A stretch of DNA of 64,000 nt. Source: Acidimicrobiaceae bacterium (GTDB taxonomy: Bacteria; Actinomycetota; Acidimicrobiia; Acidimicrobiales; RAAP-2). The DNA lies in contig PLHJ01000005.1 of NCBI GenBank assembly GCA_003138895.1, forward strand, positions 3,729 to 67,728, in the 5' to 3' direction. Positions 23,770-32,629 of the stretch are shown here, one piece after another. Below the pieces are notes generated by a model, which saw nothing but the letters and a program-made list of their open reading frames with translations, did not search any database and was not told the origin of the DNA. The position numbers and the translations under genes were made by a program. Each line of letters begins with the position of its first letter. The first letter of the stretch is position 1.

Positions 23770-24597
23770 ATGCTGCTGATAATCCTCGCTGTGCTTTGGA
23801 TTGCGGTGCTAGCGCCTACTGGTTTTCGTCGACTCCGTGACCGCCAAACGAACCACTCTATCGAAGCATTTCACTCGGGCTACGAGTCCTTGTCACACAG
23901 AGGCGAGTACGTTGTCGATCCTGCCTACAAATTGCACGACGAGGGGAGCGCGCAGCCTCCTCCCGAGCCAGAAGAAGAAATAACTCCTCGATTACCTCGA
24001 CTTCGTTTAGTTGCCCCTAACGAGACTGCGGCGTCGCTCGCTCGAGAAATGTCCTGGGCCGAATGGTCCGAATCAATGGCGGATGATCCTTTCGAACGAG
24101 TTGCTGCACCCGCATTCACTCACCGTGAAAATCACACCGACGTTTCGTTCGACGATGACGTGGCGCCCGTAAATCCAGCGGTTGCGTATTCGCGTCCAAT
24201 GCAGCAAACGGCGCTCTCGGCGCAACGACACTTCGATACTGGTCCAGACCGAGGCGCTCGCGATCAACGCCGCCGCCGAAGGAACTTCGTCCTCGGTCTT
24301 TTAGCGCTCGCGATTCTTGATTCGTTGGCGGCCTTTGCGCTTTCGTCCACGATGATTATCTACAGCGCGGCTGCCTTATGGTTTGCGTGGCTTAGCTACC
24401 TCGCGCTCATGTTCGTCGCCATGCAACGCGGCATGATTGCTTCCTCGCGCGTCACCCGATCGACGACGGCGCCGCGTAGCGAACGATACATTGAGGCTCC
24501 GGCTGCTTCCTACGAAGAGACCTACGACAACGAGTTCTACGAGCCCGAAACCGCGCGGGAGTGGCCTCGACAGGCCCGTTACGCCTCAGGGCAATAA
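23770..24597 (+). CDS. Membrane protein with N-terminal TM and two C-terminal TMs; possibly SepX/GlpR-like
   Basis: MLLIILAVLWIAVLAPTGFRRLRD N-terminus, acidic linker, LALAILDSLAAFALSSTMIIYSAAALWFAWLSYLAL. Confidence 0.55.
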   Translation: MLLIILAVLWIAVLAPTGFRRLRDRQTNHSIEAFHSGYESLSHRGEYVVDPAYKLHDEGSAQPPPEPEEEITPRLPRLRLVAPNETAASLAREMSWAEWSESMADDPFERVAAPAFTHRENHTDVSFDDDVAPVNPAVAYSRPMQQTALSAQRHFDTGPDRGARDQRRRRRNFVLGLLALAILDSLAAFALSSTMIIYSAAALWFAWLSYLALMFVAMQRGMIASSRVTRSTTAPRSERYIEAPAASYEETYDNEFYEPETAREWPRQARYASGQ

Positions 24598-24636
24598 CAA
24601 TCTGGGCATAAACCGAGTTAGACTGATTCCCCTTTT

Positions 24637-24712
24637 GGGGGTGTAGCTCAGTTGGTAGAGCGCTACGTTCGCAATGTAGAGGTCGTGGGTTCGAATCCCA
24701 TCATCTCCACCA
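24637..24712 (+). tRNA. tRNA-Ala (anticodon CGC), CCA encoded
   Basis: Cloverleaf GGGGGTG/CATCTCC with G3:U70, anticodon arm CTACG-TTCGCAA-TGTAG, T-arm GTGGG-TTCGAAT-CCCAT, ACCA end. Confidence 0.95.
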
Positions 24713-24742
24713 AAAGGCACTTCGACAAGGTGCAATGGTTCG

Positions 24743-25222
24743 GTGCGAAATTTCTCGAAGCCCTGTGACGGGAGGTTTGAGTTGCACAAGCTCGGTAATC
24801 GACGAATTGGTTCCTTGGTCGCGTTGCTTCTGATCGGGGCACTCATTGTCGTACTTAAGCTTCATCCTTGGCAGAGCGTCACAGGAGTGTCAGCATCGAC
24901 CCGAGTCCAAGGCGGATACGCCAAGAACGAATCGTTTTGTGGCGGTGGCGGTACCGTTCAATACCGGGTAAGTGACAAGATAGCCACTGTTACGTTGAAT
25001 CTCGTGTCGCTTTCTCCACATCGTGAGTACTCACTTGATTGGATGAACAATACGGTTCGTGGGTACACCATCGGGGCTTTTAAAACCACGAGCGGTGGAA
25101 AAGTGGTTTCAGGTTCGTTGCGGTTGTTTCGGCCAGCCGAGACCCACGGAATTCGTGTGAACGTCTATTACATAACCGGAGGCGTAAATCCTACGGACAT
25201 TCACCACTACGGGCCTTGTTAG
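24743..25222 (+). CDS. Hypothetical signal-anchored secreted protein
   Basis: ORF with single N-terminal TM (GSLVALLLIGALIVVL), Cys-containing exported domain; start uncertain. Confidence 0.5.
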   Translation: MRNFSKPCDGRFELHKLGNRRIGSLVALLLIGALIVVLKLHPWQSVTGVSASTRVQGGYAKNESFCGGGGTVQYRVSDKIATVTLNLVSLSPHREYSLDWMNNTVRGYTIGAFKTTSGGKVVSGSLRLFRPAETHGIRVNVYYITGGVNPTDIHHYGPC

Positions 25223-25310
25223 TCGTGGAGAAAGTCATACAAATTACGGTCCGAAGGACTCAATATCTTCTGCACGATTTAATGAATTGGCAAAATCGCT
25301 GACTCGGTCC

Positions 25311-25697
25311 TCACACGTGTATCACCGGGAGATCCTCCAACCGGATGTAGTCGTCGTCCTGGGTGATGATGGGCAAGGCCATGGACATTGCGGTGGCTGC
25401 GATCCACGAATCATTGACCGGCATGCGTTGGCCCGTGTCACGGAGCAGTACACGAAGTCGAGCCCATTGTTCAGCGACGTGGTAGTCAATTGGAATCGGA
25501 TCGAGCAACATAGCCGTCGTCAAAGTAACAAGGCGCACGTCCCGAGTTTTTGTGTCGTCGGCAGCAAGTACGCCTGCACGAAGTTCTCCAATGCTTACAA
25601 TTGAAACGGCGAGTTCGTCGGGAAGCATCGATTCACGTAGTGGTCGCCCGGACTCGCGCGCAATGAACAGAGTTGTGTCAGCCAGACCTCTGGTCAA
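25311..25697 (-). CDS. PIN-domain toxin (VapC-like)
   Basis: GLADTTLFIAR acidic start, VSIGELRAGV, NDSWIAATAMSMALPIITQDDDY. Confidence 0.88.
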   Translation of the reverse strand: MTRGLADTTLFIARESGRPLRESMLPDELAVSIVSIGELRAGVLAADDTKTRDVRLVTLTTAMLLDPIPIDYHVAEQWARLRVLLRDTGQRMPVNDSWIAATAMSMALPIITQDDDYIRLEDLPVIHV

Positions 25698-25945
25698 AAT
25701 GAGATGTCGTCGGTAGTGTCGGGCGCTAATCGCTTCAATTCATCACGAAGCGCGGGGTCGGCTTGGCGACCAGCAACGCGGCGAGCGAATTCTGCACCGT
25801 TAATCCATCGGGGCCGTTGATGGAGCGGGCGCAGTGCCGCAACCGGTAGGCCGTCAACGGTAATCACAATGTCCTCTCCTCGGGCAACTCGTTGCAGAAG
25901 ACCCCGTGTGTTATTGCGTAGTTCCCGTGAAGCGATCTCCGTCAT
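25694..25945 (-). CDS. Phd/YefM-type antitoxin partner of the PIN toxin; track ORF is over-extended upstream
   Basis: MTEIASRELRNNTRGLLQRVARGEDIVITVDGLPVAALRP; 4-nt overlap with toxin ORF. Confidence 0.88.
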   Translation of the reverse strand: MTEIASRELRNNTRGLLQRVARGEDIVITVDGLPVAALRPLHQRPRWINGAEFARRVAGRQADPALRDELKRLAPDTTDDISF

Positions 25946-25947
25946 GC

Positions 25948-25977
25948 CACAACTGTAGCACATATGCGACAGTTGTG
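25948..25977. promoter_or_regulatory. Inverted repeat upstream of the antitoxin, candidate autoregulatory operator
   Basis: CACAACTGT-agcacatatgcg-ACAGTTGTG, 9-bp perfect arms, 2 bp upstream of antitoxin ATG. Confidence 0.65.
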
Positions 25978-26119
25978 TACGGCCAATCTTTTCAGAGTGG
26001 GAAATCGATGTCATCACCGTCGCAAAGGTCGGGAGCGTTGGACGCTTATTGCCGCAAGCACAATGCTTTATAGAGTGTGGTGATTGCTCAGGAGCTCTAG
26101 CGAAAGCAGAAGACAACCA

Positions 26120-26764
26120 ATGGCGCAGGCAGTTCGTGTACACAATTTCATGGTGTCGAGTGATGGCTACGGCTCCGGTGCGGGTCAGAGCTTTGAGCAT
26201 CCCTTCGGTCACGCCAATCCTGCCGATCTCTTTTTCTGGGCGGGAGCAACTGCGAACTGGGTAAATCGAACAGAGCCCGGTGGCACCTACGGATTAGACG
26301 ATTACTGCACGCGCGACTTCTCGCGGAACATCGGGGCCGAAATCATGGGGCGCAACAAGTTTGGACCTCAGCGTGGACCGTGGGAAAACCTGGACTGGCA
26401 AGGCTGGTGGGGCGACGACACGCCGTTTCACACGCCGGTTTTCGTGCTCACACATCATATTCGTCCTTCAATAACCCTGGGGGACACGACGTTTCATTTT
26501 CTTAATGCGTCGCCCCACGATGCACTCGCACAGGCGTTTGAAGCGGCCGATGGCAAAGACGTGCGCATCGGCGGTGGCGTTGAAACGGTGCTCGAGTTTC
26601 TCGAGGCTGATCTGATTGACCAAATGCATTTTGCGGTTGCGCCTGTCGAACTTGGCCGCGGGGAAAAACTGTGGAACAGCCCGAACGATCTTGCCGAACG
26701 TTTCTTCTTGGAATCGGTACCCAGCTCGAGTGGCGTGACGCATCACTTTTTCTGGCGACGTTAA
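26120..26764 (+). CDS. Dihydrofolate reductase/RibD C-terminal family protein
   Basis: MAQAVRVHNFMVSSDGYGSG, EIMGRNKFGP, PVFVLTHHIRPSITLGDTTFHFL, GGGVETVLEFLEADLIDQMHFAVAPVELGRGEKLW. Confidence 0.85.
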   Translation: MAQAVRVHNFMVSSDGYGSGAGQSFEHPFGHANPADLFFWAGATANWVNRTEPGGTYGLDDYCTRDFSRNIGAEIMGRNKFGPQRGPWENLDWQGWWGDDTPFHTPVFVLTHHIRPSITLGDTTFHFLNASPHDALAQAFEAADGKDVRIGGGVETVLEFLEADLIDQMHFAVAPVELGRGEKLWNSPNDLAERFFLESVPSSSGVTHHFFWRR

Positions 26765-26796
26765 CTGTCAAATAATTGCAACGTCGGCAAGCATCC

Positions 26797-27045
26797 TTAG
26801 CAGCACTCTCGTATTCGAGCGAGCACGACGGCCTGTTCCTTCTTTGTGCTGATGCGAAAGCGTTCGAATTCGTCACTGATTCGTACGTCGGCAAAGAGAC
26901 CCGCCGGATCTTCGTGCACGTGAAAAAACGCCCGTGAGCCTCGATAGAAAACGCCAGTCTTTTTCTCGGCGAGCCCGGGGACGTGACGCAGTTCAGCTAG
27001 AAACTCGGCAATTTCCTGGAGTGCGTGCTCGCCAGCGTGTTTCAC
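26797..27045 (-). CDS. Small hypothetical protein (MmcQ/YjbR-like, tentative)
   Basis: 82-aa ORF; GVFYRGSRAFFHVHEDPAGLFADVRI. Confidence 0.55.
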   Translation of the reverse strand: MKHAGEHALQEIAEFLAELRHVPGLAEKKTGVFYRGSRAFFHVHEDPAGLFADVRISDEFERFRISTKKEQAVVLARIRECC

Positions 27046-27274
27046 GCTTCGTACGATACGTCAACGACCACCAACCGATCGATTGAGGGGAGTTTCCCGC
27101 GACGTTTCTTCTGTGGAAAAGCTGCGAGAAAGTAGTGCATGAAGTGCCCTCGTCAGAAAATTTTGGTGGATAACCATTTCAATGTCTGGGCATATCGTTT
27201 GGATATCGTGTTTTCGACGTGTTCACGGTTGCTTGGCAAACAGGGGTCTGGCATTGTTCATTCTGTAGTTCACG

Positions 27275-27511
27275 CAGTACCTACCGACAGCCGGTGGAGC
27301 CGAAAGGCGAAGTGGGTTGAAGGAACGAGGGGCCTCGCAAGAGGAACGGAGTTCCCGTCGGGCAGCGGAGTTCGGTCTGCTGTTCACTCGGTAAAGGGCG
27401 TGAGGTGCCGCCGTTTTGTAGGGACCTGTCCGACACGGGAAACTAGGAGACGCGCCTTCGGAAACCCCGAGGGGCTGGAGAGCTTCGGCTCGCTGGTCAC
27501 TCGGGGTTTTC
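27275..27511 (+). ncRNA. Candidate structured noncoding RNA of unknown class, with a 3' terminator-like hairpin
   Basis: Long-range pairing 27275-27284/27418-27428 enclosing hairpins gccGAAAggc, cctcGCAAgagg, an 8-bp stem and ggcg/cgcc; 3' 11-bp hairpin with inner gagcTTCGgctc. Stable tetraloops only in the + orientation. Confidence 0.45.
27461..27511. terminator. Terminator-like hairpin, possibly bidirectional
   Basis: GAAACCCCGAG...CTCGGGGTTTTC stem, just beyond the 3' end of the minus-strand nucleotidyltransferase. Confidence 0.65.
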
Positions 27512-27517
27512 GGCTTT

Positions 27518-28384
27518 CTACAGCGAAAAAGCCCGAGCCGGACGTTCGCCGCGAGCAACCTGCTCACGAACGTCGGCTTGAACAAGGGGCAAGTCTTCGG
27601 CGTGGGTAACACCCACGCAGCGCGACGCATTCGCCAATACGTCAAATCGGTGGCCCTCGAGTAACTGCGAAATGACGTCAGGCAGCCGAATTTCGTTTTC
27701 TTCAGAGGCGTCCTCCTCCAACAGCGCCTGTTCGAACGCTTCCCAGACGTAAGGCTGGAACCCCCAGAGATTCATGGAGACCGGCGTCTCGGGCTCCAGG
27801 TGCCGAGGAAGTTGCCCGTCGTTGGCGACGTAGCCCTTGTCGGTTAATTGCACGTGGTGTCGTTCGCGGATGCTCACAAGTTTGCCGTCGGCAATTTCGC
27901 AAACTCCTCTCGACACCGGTAAATCGTTCACGAGTGCGCGGTCGAGCTGGTAGCCCACCAGGCAACTCGTGGGCTCGCGACGCAGATGCTCCCCCAACTT
28001 GGTCATGGCTTCGAGGCCATACAAGTCGTCCGCGTTCGCGACACCAAAGGGCACCGAAGGATCGAGCAATGATTTGGCGGCGAGAACCGCGTGCACCGTG
28101 CCGTAGGCGTGTTCTTGCACTGCGAAAGAAACGTCCTGGGAACTTGGCCAGTACTCTTCGACGTGGCTCTTGATGGCGGGACCCGTATCTTCGTTGATGA
28201 CGAGAACAATGTGATTAAATCCGGCGGCGTAGGCGTCGGAGGCAACAAGGTCAATGACTCCTTCACCATTGACGCCAATGGGGGCCAATTGTTTCAACCC
28301 GCCATAACGACGGGCGCGACCGGCCGCCAGGATGACTAGGGGAACTTGTCTCAACGTGACCAGCGAACCACGGCGGACGCCCAC
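27518..28384 (-). CDS. Sugar-phosphate-type nucleotidyltransferase (NTP_transferase fold)
   Basis: LVILAAGRARRYGGLKQLAPIG, ANADDLYGLEAM, MNLWGFQPYVWEAF. Confidence 0.83.
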   Translation of the reverse strand: MGVRRGSLVTLRQVPLVILAAGRARRYGGLKQLAPIGVNGEGVIDLVASDAYAAGFNHIVLVINEDTGPAIKSHVEEYWPSSQDVSFAVQEHAYGTVHAVLAAKSLLDPSVPFGVANADDLYGLEAMTKLGEHLRREPTSCLVGYQLDRALVNDLPVSRGVCEIADGKLVSIRERHHVQLTDKGYVANDGQLPRHLEPETPVSMNLWGFQPYVWEAFEQALLEEDASEENEIRLPDVISQLLEGHRFDVLANASRCVGVTHAEDLPLVQADVREQVARGERPARAFSL

Positions 28385-29274
28385 GTCATGCCGGCGCCAA
28401 AGCCAGTCATGAGGGCAAGTTCGCCCGGCTTAACACGTCCGTTTGTGCGGGCGTCGTCAAAAGCCAGTGGAATTGAGGCACTTGACGTGTTGCCAAAGCG
28501 GTCCAACACCACGACCGCTCGCTCCATTTCAATGCCCAGTCGCGAACAGGCGGCACTAATGATGCGTACGTTCGCCTGATGGGGGATGACGAGGCTGAGG
28601 TCATCCGCCGTGACGTTGGCGTCTTTCATGGCGTGCTCGGCTGATTCCACGACGATGCGCACGGCGCGGCGAAATACTTCTTTGCCGTCCATCCAGATGG
28701 TGCCCCCGTGTTCACAGGTGAGAAGGTCAGCCAGCGAGCCGTCCGATCCCAAATGAAACGAGAGAAGGTCTCCTTCGTCGTCAGTCTTTTCGAGCACGAC
28801 GGCACCGGCACCGTCACCGAGCAGCACGGCCATGGTGCGGTCATTCCAGTCAGTCCAGCGCGACAAGTTTTCTGAACCAACGACGAGCACACGCGTGGCA
28901 CCGGTGGCGAGGAGTCCCTGCGCCGTGCGAAGGGCGTACATGAAGCCACTGCAGGCGGCGTTGACGTCCATTGCGGGAGCAACGAGACCCAACTCGTTCG
29001 CCACCATCGGCGCGGTAGCCGGAATGAGTCGGTCCGGCGTCGTTGTCGCGAGGACGAGAAAATCAATACTTAGTGGATCAACGTTGGCATCTTGCAGGGC
29101 TCGTCGCCCAGCTTCCACACCGAGGGACTTGGCGGTACCGCCCACGCGACGCTCGTGGATCCCCGTGCGCTCAAAAATCCATTCGTCAGTGGTATCGAGG
29201 GTTTCTGAGAGCTCGTCATTGGTGACAATGCGATCGGGAACGGCGACACCCCAGCCAAGAAATCGAACGCCCAC
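28351..29274 (-). CDS. fabH: Beta-ketoacyl-ACP synthase III
   Basis: DEWIFERTGIHERR, VNAACSGFMYAL (Cys), IPHQANVRI (His), GNTSSASIP (Asn). Confidence 0.95.
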   Translation of the reverse strand: MGVRFLGWGVAVPDRIVTNDELSETLDTTDEWIFERTGIHERRVGGTAKSLGVEAGRRALQDANVDPLSIDFLVLATTTPDRLIPATAPMVANELGLVAPAMDVNAACSGFMYALRTAQGLLATGATRVLVVGSENLSRWTDWNDRTMAVLLGDGAGAVVLEKTDDEGDLLSFHLGSDGSLADLLTCEHGGTIWMDGKEVFRRAVRIVVESAEHAMKDANVTADDLSLVIPHQANVRIISAACSRLGIEMERAVVVLDRFGNTSSASIPLAFDDARTNGRVKPGELALMTGFGAGMTWASAVVRWSR

Positions 29275-29325
29275 CGTTACCCTCGCCCCCGTTTGGTCAT
29301 GCGTTGAGTCTAGGACGCGACCGGC

Positions 29326-29742
29326 TCAGACCTTAGGTGCATCCAAAACAGCCAAGGTGCAGCGCGCCACACAGATCATGCGCCCGTTTTCGTCCGTAAG
29401 GTCGATGCCCCAGACCTGGATTGTTCGTCCAGCCCGGACTGGGGTGGCAGTGGCCGTTAAGACACCTTCGGTCATGGAGCGAAGATGGCTCGCGTTTAAT
29501 TCGATGCCCACGACAATCTTTCCTTCGGGCACCGAGTGAGCGCCACCAATGGAAGCGGCCGATTCAGCGAGCAGTGCCGAGACGCCACCGTGCAAAATCC
29601 CGTAGGGCTGGTGAACCTGGGGGCCGACCTCGAGTTGGCAAACCACCCTCTCCGGCGAGACCTCAAGGACGGTAATGCCGAGAGCGGAATGGACGTTGGC
29701 GGCGCTGGCGGGATCGGAAGTGTCGGAACTCATGAAAGTCAC
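29326..29742 (-). CDS. PaaI-type hotdog thioesterase
   Basis: QPYGILHGGVSALLAESAASIG, GIELNASHLRSMTEGVLTATATPVRAGRTIQVW. Confidence 0.9.
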   Translation of the reverse strand: MTFMSSDTSDPASAANVHSALGITVLEVSPERVVCQLEVGPQVHQPYGILHGGVSALLAESAASIGGAHSVPEGKIVVGIELNASHLRSMTEGVLTATATPVRAGRTIQVWGIDLTDENGRMICVARCTLAVLDAPKV

Positions 29743-29769
29743 TCTAGGGCCCGCCGGTAGCCTTTCATC

Positions 29770-30792
29770 GTGAGCCGACGCGTTGATTTACGAAGCGACA
29801 CCGTTACCCAGCCAACCCCCGCCATGCGTGAAGCAATGGCCACGGCAATCGTGGGCGACGATGGTTACGGCGAAGACGAGACCGTCACTGCACTTGAGCA
29901 CCTCTACGCCCAGATCGTCGGAAAGCCCGCCGCGGTGTTTGTTCCGTCTGGCGTTATGGCCAACCAAATCGCGATTCGAATCTTGACGAAACCCGGCGAT
30001 CTCATCTTGGCCGGGCACACCCAACACATGGTGAGTTTCGAAATGGGAGCGGCCGCACGAAACTCCGGTGTGCAATTTGCCTTGGTGGATGACACGAGTG
30101 GCGCTTTTGAATTAAGTGAGGTGCAACAAGTACTTGATGGCGAATACGACCATCAGCCGCACGTCGCCATGGTGAGTGTTGAAAATACTCATATGCCCTC
30201 GGGCGGAACTCCCTGGGACCTCGCCGCTCTGGAAAAACTCGCGGGTTCAATTGGTACTCGACCTATTCATATGGACGGGGCTCGACTGTTCAATGCCGTC
30301 GTGGCGACGGGAACCCCCGCGGCTTCGTACGCTTCGTCGGCGACGACGGTGATGTCGTGCCTGTCAAAAGGACTCTGTGCCCCCGTGGGTTCTGTGTTGG
30401 CGGGTCCGAGCGAACTCATGGACGAAGCTCGCATCGAACGAAAGCGACTTGGCGGGGCAATGCGCCAAGCGGGCATCATCGCGGCCGCGGGACTGCTGGG
30501 TCTCTCGACGATGACGGATCGATTGGCAGAAGATCACGACAAGGCACAACATCTCGCGCTCGCTTTCGCCGAGCGATTCTCCGAGAGTGAGTACAATCCC
30601 ATGAGTTGTCAGACCAATATCGTGGCCTTCAGTCATGAACGCGCTCGCGAACTCGTGTCGTTGTTAGAAGCGCGCGGTGTTGTCGGAGACACCATTGCAC
30701 CTACGCGAGTTCGATTCGTCACTCACGCGGACGTGAGTGACGCTGACGTTGACTTCTGCATCGACGCAATTCGGAACTTCACGTGGAACTAG
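29770..30792 (+). CDS. Low-specificity L-threonine aldolase / beta-eliminating lyase family
   Basis: VDLRSDTVTQPTPAMREAM, VGDDGYGEDETV, MDGARLFNA, SCLSKGLCAPVGSVLAG PLP-lysine. Confidence 0.93.
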   Translation: MSRRVDLRSDTVTQPTPAMREAMATAIVGDDGYGEDETVTALEHLYAQIVGKPAAVFVPSGVMANQIAIRILTKPGDLILAGHTQHMVSFEMGAAARNSGVQFALVDDTSGAFELSEVQQVLDGEYDHQPHVAMVSVENTHMPSGGTPWDLAALEKLAGSIGTRPIHMDGARLFNAVVATGTPAASYASSATTVMSCLSKGLCAPVGSVLAGPSELMDEARIERKRLGGAMRQAGIIAAAGLLGLSTMTDRLAEDHDKAQHLALAFAERFSESEYNPMSCQTNIVAFSHERARELVSLLEARGVVGDTIAPTRVRFVTHADVSDADVDFCIDAIRNFTWN

Positions 30793-31157
30793 TTTTCGAC
30801 GGCCAGTGTGGATTTTGTCGTCGGAGTGCCCAGTGGGCGAGGCGCCACTACCGAGGTGATTTACAACTGGTAGCGAACGCCGACGTGTCCAACGACGTGT
30901 TGCAACGTCGAAGTATTACGCGGGCTCAATTGGAAAGTGCCGTGTGGCTCTTGGCCCCGTTTGAAGAATGGTCGGGTTCTGTTGCGGTAGCGAAGGTATT
31001 GCAACGCTCCAAACGTCCGTGGCGCTGGCTGGGAATCACGCTGGCGTTACCTGGTGTTCGCCGAATTGCCAAAGTCGTGTACTGGGTGGTGGCTCGTGAA
31101 CGCGGGCGACTTCCGGGATCAAACTGTCAGGTTTCTGCACCTCGCCCACAGGGGTAA
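30783..31157 (+). CDS. DCC (DUF393) thiol-disulfide oxidoreductase-like protein
   Basis: LVFDGQCGFCRRSAQWARRH (DxxCxxC). Confidence 0.85.
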   Translation: MELVFDGQCGFCRRSAQWARRHYRGDLQLVANADVSNDVLQRRSITRAQLESAVWLLAPFEEWSGSVAVAKVLQRSKRPWRWLGITLALPGVRRIAKVVYWVVARERGRLPGSNCQVSAPRPQG

Positions 31158-31182
31158 ACTTTGAGGGTCTCGAGGACTCTCT

Positions 31183-32439
31183 ATGCAGCAAATTCTTCAC
31201 CTTTCCACGTTTCTTCGCCGTCCTATCTTCGATCGTGACGGTGACCGGATCGGTCGCGTCCAAGACCTCGTTGCACGTCTCGGATCTGATCCACACCCGC
31301 CCGTTGTTGGCGCTGTTGTTCGCATTGAGGGACGAAATACCTTCATCCCGATTCGAAAAATTGGTGGTCTCGCGCAGGGACGCATGACGTTTGAAGGTCG
31401 CCGCGTTGACCTTCGACGCTTCGAACGTCGTCCAGGCGAGCTCTTGCTCGCCGAAGACCTCCTCGCGAGAAATTCCATCAACCTGGTACGTGGCCGACTC
31501 ATCAGTGCGAACGAAATTGAACTGGCGGAGATTGACGGAAAGTGGGAAGTCGTCGCGGTTGATCCGGGTCGACGACCGCTGCTTCGTCGCATCTTTGGCC
31601 GCTTTGGGATTCGCGTACCTTCGGGACCGGTCGTGGACTTTGCTTCGATCGAGCCATTCTTTGGTCACGTACCTACGGCGCGACTTCGCATTCCGTATCG
31701 AAAGTTGGCGCGGCTGCATCCGGCACAAATTGCCGACCTCGTAGAAGCCGCCAGTCACGATGAAGGTGAAGAGATCATTGAAGCCGTAGGTCTAGACCGT
31801 GAGCTCGAAGCCGACGTCTTTGAAGAGTTGGACACCACGCATCAGTTGGAATTCATTGAGTCACGTTCGGATGTTGACGTCGCTCGTCTGCTCGGTCGTA
31901 TGGAACCCGACAACGCGGCCGACCTTATTAATGAATTCGATCAAGATCGTCGACTGCCTATCCTCGAACTCTTGCCTGAAGCACTCCAGCAAAAAGTCCG
32001 CAACTTGCTTTCCTACAATCCCGGTACGGCTGGTGGACTTATGAACCCAGACTTTGTTGCAGTACTAGCGACAGCCACGGTGGGAGAGGCGCTCGAGGCC
32101 ATTCGTTTGTCGTCGGCCCCCGCCGAAGCCCAGAACGTTGTCTTTGTTTTGGACGAACACGGCCAGCCCGTTGGCGCCGCTCCCATTGTGCGACTTGTTC
32201 GCGCGCCCGAACACGAGTTGGCGCTGTCGGTAGCTCGAACGCAGTTGACGCACGTGCACCCGCACTGGGACATTCACCGAATTTCGATGAAGATGAGTGA
32301 CTTCAATCTGACGGTCCTACCGGTGCTCGACGACGAGCACGGCAAAATGATCGGCGTAGTCACAGTGGACGACCTACTCGAGGAGATCCTGCCCCAGGGC
32401 TGGCGTCGCGAGTTCGGCATGCACACGGTGGATGAATAA
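31183..32439 (+). CDS. Soluble MgtE_N + CBS-domain protein with N-terminal PRC-barrel-like segment
   Basis: FLRRPIFDRDGDRIGRVQDLV; superhelical MgtE_N-like repeats (LLGRMEPDNAADLINEF), NPGTAGGLMNPDFVAVL CBS1, LPVLDDEHGKMIGVVTVDDLLEEIL CBS2; no TM helices. Confidence 0.88.
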   Translation: MQQILHLSTFLRRPIFDRDGDRIGRVQDLVARLGSDPHPPVVGAVVRIEGRNTFIPIRKIGGLAQGRMTFEGRRVDLRRFERRPGELLLAEDLLARNSINLVRGRLISANEIELAEIDGKWEVVAVDPGRRPLLRRIFGRFGIRVPSGPVVDFASIEPFFGHVPTARLRIPYRKLARLHPAQIADLVEAASHDEGEEIIEAVGLDRELEADVFEELDTTHQLEFIESRSDVDVARLLGRMEPDNAADLINEFDQDRRLPILELLPEALQQKVRNLLSYNPGTAGGLMNPDFVAVLATATVGEALEAIRLSSAPAEAQNVVFVLDEHGQPVGAAPIVRLVRAPEHELALSVARTQLTHVHPHWDIHRISMKMSDFNLTVLPVLDDEHGKMIGVVTVDDLLEEILPQGWRREFGMHTVDE

Positions 32440-32629
32440 CCGTGTCTCGCGTCGCCGTCAACGGTCTTGTTCTAAGGGGGACTCTCTGAAACCCCCAAGT
32501 ACCAACTCACACGTTTCACCTGCTCAGAAGCGGCGTCATCTGACGCGAAAGGACGGTTGCTAAGCGACTTCCGCGTGTCGTTGAGGTCGTTGACGTGCTC
32601 GACCACAACACATTGAAAGGAGGTTTGCC

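Noticed and set aside
27275-27511. RNase P RNA, tmRNA or SRP RNA identity for the structured region
   Set aside because: No GAGGAAAGUCC-like RNase P core, no tRNA-like tmRNA 3' end, and no GGUCAGGUCCGGAAGGAAGCAGC-like SRP loop.
27139-27645. ORFs 27139-27609 (+) and 27223-27645 (-) as protein genes
   Set aside because: Low-complexity Arg/Gly/Ser-rich translations with no family resemblance, overlapping hairpin-rich sequence and the 3' end of a solid CDS; a structured RNA fits better.
32440-32629. M-box or yybP-ykoY riboswitch before the Nramp-related gene
   Set aside because: Consensus cores not recognisable by eye; kept only as an unclassified leader.
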